From Oscillospiraceae bacterium (GTDB lineage: Bacteria > Bacillota > Clostridia > Oscillospirales > Oscillospiraceae): a stretch of DNA of 6,331 bases. Position numbers and translations under genes: made by a program. This document shows, one piece after another, positions 4,894 to 6,331 of this stretch. The notes beneath the pieces were generated by a model. It did no database searches. It saw only the letters and a list, made by a program, of their open reading frames with translations, and was not told the DNA's origin. The stretch covers positions 1-6,331 of the forward strand of contig JAFZAM010000069.1 in the NCBI GenBank assembly GCA_017557265.1. The letters are read 5' to 3'. Every line of letters begins with the position of its first letter. Position 1 is the stretch's first letter.

Positions 4894-6331
4894 GTGCGGG
4901 AAGCTTTTTTCATCGTTGCCTTGGCGTTTAGCTTCGAGCGCGGGCAGAAGGTATTCCCTGACCGCAGTCCTGAACCAGCCCGCGGAGCCCGTATACCAGC
5001 TCCAGCCGCCGCGTCCGTAATGCTGCGGGTTTGAGTAGACGTCGCCCGCGAGGACGTAGGGCTCGAGCTTGTAGCTGAGATCGTCCGCCGGAGGCAGGAG
5101 CGAGAGCAATATACTCGTTCCCTCGTCAACGCGGCCGAGTTTAAACAGCGCCATAGCGAGCCATATCGCCGCGTGCGTGTATCTGCCGCCGTTTTCGCGC
5201 ACGCCGGGCAGGTACGACCTGATATATCCGGGGTCGGCAAGACCGTCGAACGGAGGGTCGAAGAGCTTGACGACGCCGTCCGCGCCGCAAAGTTCCCGGA
5301 CTGTAGTATCGAGCGCTGTCTCGCATTTATCTCGGCTTCCGAAGCCGGAGAGGACGGCCCAACTCTGAGGGAGAGAGTCTATGCGGCACTCTTCGGAAAA
5401 GCTTGAGCCGAGCGGCGTCCCGCCGTCATACGTTCCGCGCAGATACCGGTCGACCTCGAACGCCGAGTCGGCGGCTTCTCCCCATTTTACGGAAAGAGCG
5501 CAGAGTTCATCCGCTTCGACGGAACGGCCGAGCTTTTGCGCCGCGTCTCCGAGCTCACGCGCGACGTAAGCCGCGAAGAACGTCAGCCACACGCTCTCCC
5601 CTTTTCCTCCCGCTCCGACGCGGTCCATGCCGTCGTTCCAGTCGCCGCTGCCGATCTTGAGGAGTCCTCTGCCGCCGCGGCCGCGCTTTTCAACGAGCCT
5701 GACGGCGCGCATGCAGTGTTCAAACAGCGATGATTTGTTCTCCGCAGTTACGGCAGGCTCGTATCTGTCCGTCTCGAAGCTTGAAAGCGGCTCGCCTGCC
5801 AGCCATGCGCAGAGCACGTCGAATATAGAGAAGTCGCCCGTCGCTCCGGCATAGCGGCACGCGGCCCAAGGAAGCCACAGAAGGTCGTCGGAGCATCTCG
5901 TTCTGACGCCCTTGTCCCGCTCGCCGCGCAGCCCGCGGTGCCACCAGTGCATGACGTCTCCGGCCTCGTACTGATGCTCCGCGGCTTCGATGATCTGACG
6001 TCGGGCGAGGTCCGGGAAAAAGTCTGCGATGGAGACGACGTCCTGAAGCTGATCGCGAAAGCCAATTGCACCGCCGGTTTGATAGAGCGAGGCGCGACCC
6101 ATTATCCTGCACGCGAGGATCTGATACAGATTCCAGCCGTTCATATACTCGTCAAGCTCGGGAAAAGGGGTCGTATATCTCTCGCGTGCGCAGAGATTTT
6201 TCCAATATACTATCGTCTCTTCGATCGCTCGCGCCGGGTCGACGGATGCAGCGCCGAGAGACAGACAGAGAAAGGTTTTTTCTCCGGGTATGAGCTCGAC
6301 CGTGCCGTTCGTAAGAACGGAAATATCCTCC
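4885..6331 (-). CDS. GH94 family phosphorylase / cyclic beta-1,2-glucan synthase-like protein, C-terminal part (5' end outside window)
   Basis: The frame is open from the window edge (first full codon at 6330-6328), giving 481 visible residues. Residues 1 to about 30 look like the end of the N-terminal beta domain and linker. The (alpha/alpha)6 catalytic domain then shows, in order: WNLYQILACRIMGRASLYQT; GGAIGFRDQLQD (86-97); HQYEAGDVMHWWH (119-131); SDDLLWLP (147-154); GDWNDGMDRVG (229-239); YIRSYLPGVRENGGRYTHAA (308-327); and GRGGWSWYTGSAGW (439-452). The WND aspartate (233) is the likely general acid by comparison with cellobiose and chitobiose phosphorylases. Family members act on beta-glucosides by phosphorolysis, or form the chain-length-controlling domain of cyclic beta-1,2-glucan synthase; the substrate cannot be read from this part. 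Only 29 residues follow YTGSAGW, so the usual C-terminal beta domain is missing. The ATG at 6144 is internal, not the start. No terminator follows. Confidence 0.93.
   Translation of the reverse strand, partial: EDISVLTNGTVELIPGEKTFLCLSLGAASVDPARAIEETIVYWKNLCARERYTTPFPELDEYMNGWNLYQILACRIMGRASLYQTGGAIGFRDQLQDVVSIADFFPDLARRQIIEAAEHQYEAGDVMHWWHRGLRGERDKGVRTRCSDDLLWLPWAACRYAGATGDFSIFDVLCAWLAGEPLSSFETDRYEPAVTAENKSSLFEHCMRAVRLVEKRGRGGRGLLKIGSGDWNDGMDRVGAGGKGESVWLTFFAAYVARELGDAAQKLGRSVEADELCALSVKWGEAADSAFEVDRYLRGTYDGGTPLGSSFSEECRIDSLPQSWAVLSGFGSRDKCETALDTTVRELCGADGVVKLFDPPFDGLADPGYIRSYLPGVRENGGRYTHAAIWLAMALFKLGRVDEGTSILLSLLPPADDLSYKLEPYVLAGDVYSNPQHYGRGGWSWYTGSAGWFRTAVREYLLPALEAKRQGNDEKSFPHLP

Noticed and set aside
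4885..4990. Simple frameshift as the cause of the short GH94 end
   Set aside because: Neither alternative minus-strand frame continues the GH94 family sequence before yfmF begins, so a single frameshift does not explain the missing segment; loss of sequence or a naturally short form remains.
5403..5660. Plus-strand open frames opposite the GH94 gene
   Set aside because: Their products are arginine/serine/proline-rich shadow proteins antisense to conserved catalytic motifs.

Overview
The window looks like ordinary core chromosome from a GC-rich member of the Clostridia (Oscillospiraceae/Christensenellales-like gut lineages would fit). The reasons are a clostridial-type asparaginyl-tRNA synthetase, a YfmF/YfmH pair of M16 proteins directly upstream of lgt, strong AGGAGG-type ribosome binding sites and consensus sigma-A promoters. 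The lineage is an inference from remembered protein similarity; no database was searched. Every gene supported here is on the minus strand, so transcription runs from right to left. I see no insertion sequence, phage gene, CRISPR array, tRNA or rRNA.

Layout in transcription order. (1) 6331-4885: the C-terminal part of a GH94 phosphorylase / cyclic beta-1,2-glucan synthase-like protein. It enters from outside the window and stops unusually soon after its last conserved motif. (2) 4893-4865: a near-consensus promoter whose -35 box lies just past the GH94 stop codon. (3) 4827-821: a four-gene operon of yfmF-like (M16, no zinc site), yfmH-like (M16 with zinc site), lgt (prolipoprotein diacylglyceryl transferase) and a 130-residue coiled-coil protein of unknown function. 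The first three are joined by 4-base ATGA stop/start overlaps; the fourth follows 22 bases after lgt. (4) 806-771: a strong intrinsic terminator closing the operon. (5) 769-741: a second near-consensus promoter immediately after that terminator. (6) 690-1: the first 230 codons of asnS, which runs out of the window.

How the genes fit together. The two M16 proteins have complementary halves of an M16 active site, so they probably work as a heterodimer. Lgt performs the first committed step of bacterial lipoprotein maturation at the membrane. Co-transcription of a two-subunit peptidase with Lgt suggests a protein-maturation or envelope role, but the sequence does not show a shared substrate. The 3' gene product and Lgt both end in very acidic tails, which is the most unusual feature of the operon. 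asnS is an independent housekeeping unit, and the GH94 gene is an unrelated carbohydrate gene upstream. I found no clearly new biological system; the points worth a second look are the shortened GH94 C-terminus, the Lgt tail, the small coiled-coil partner and the compact promoter arrangement.
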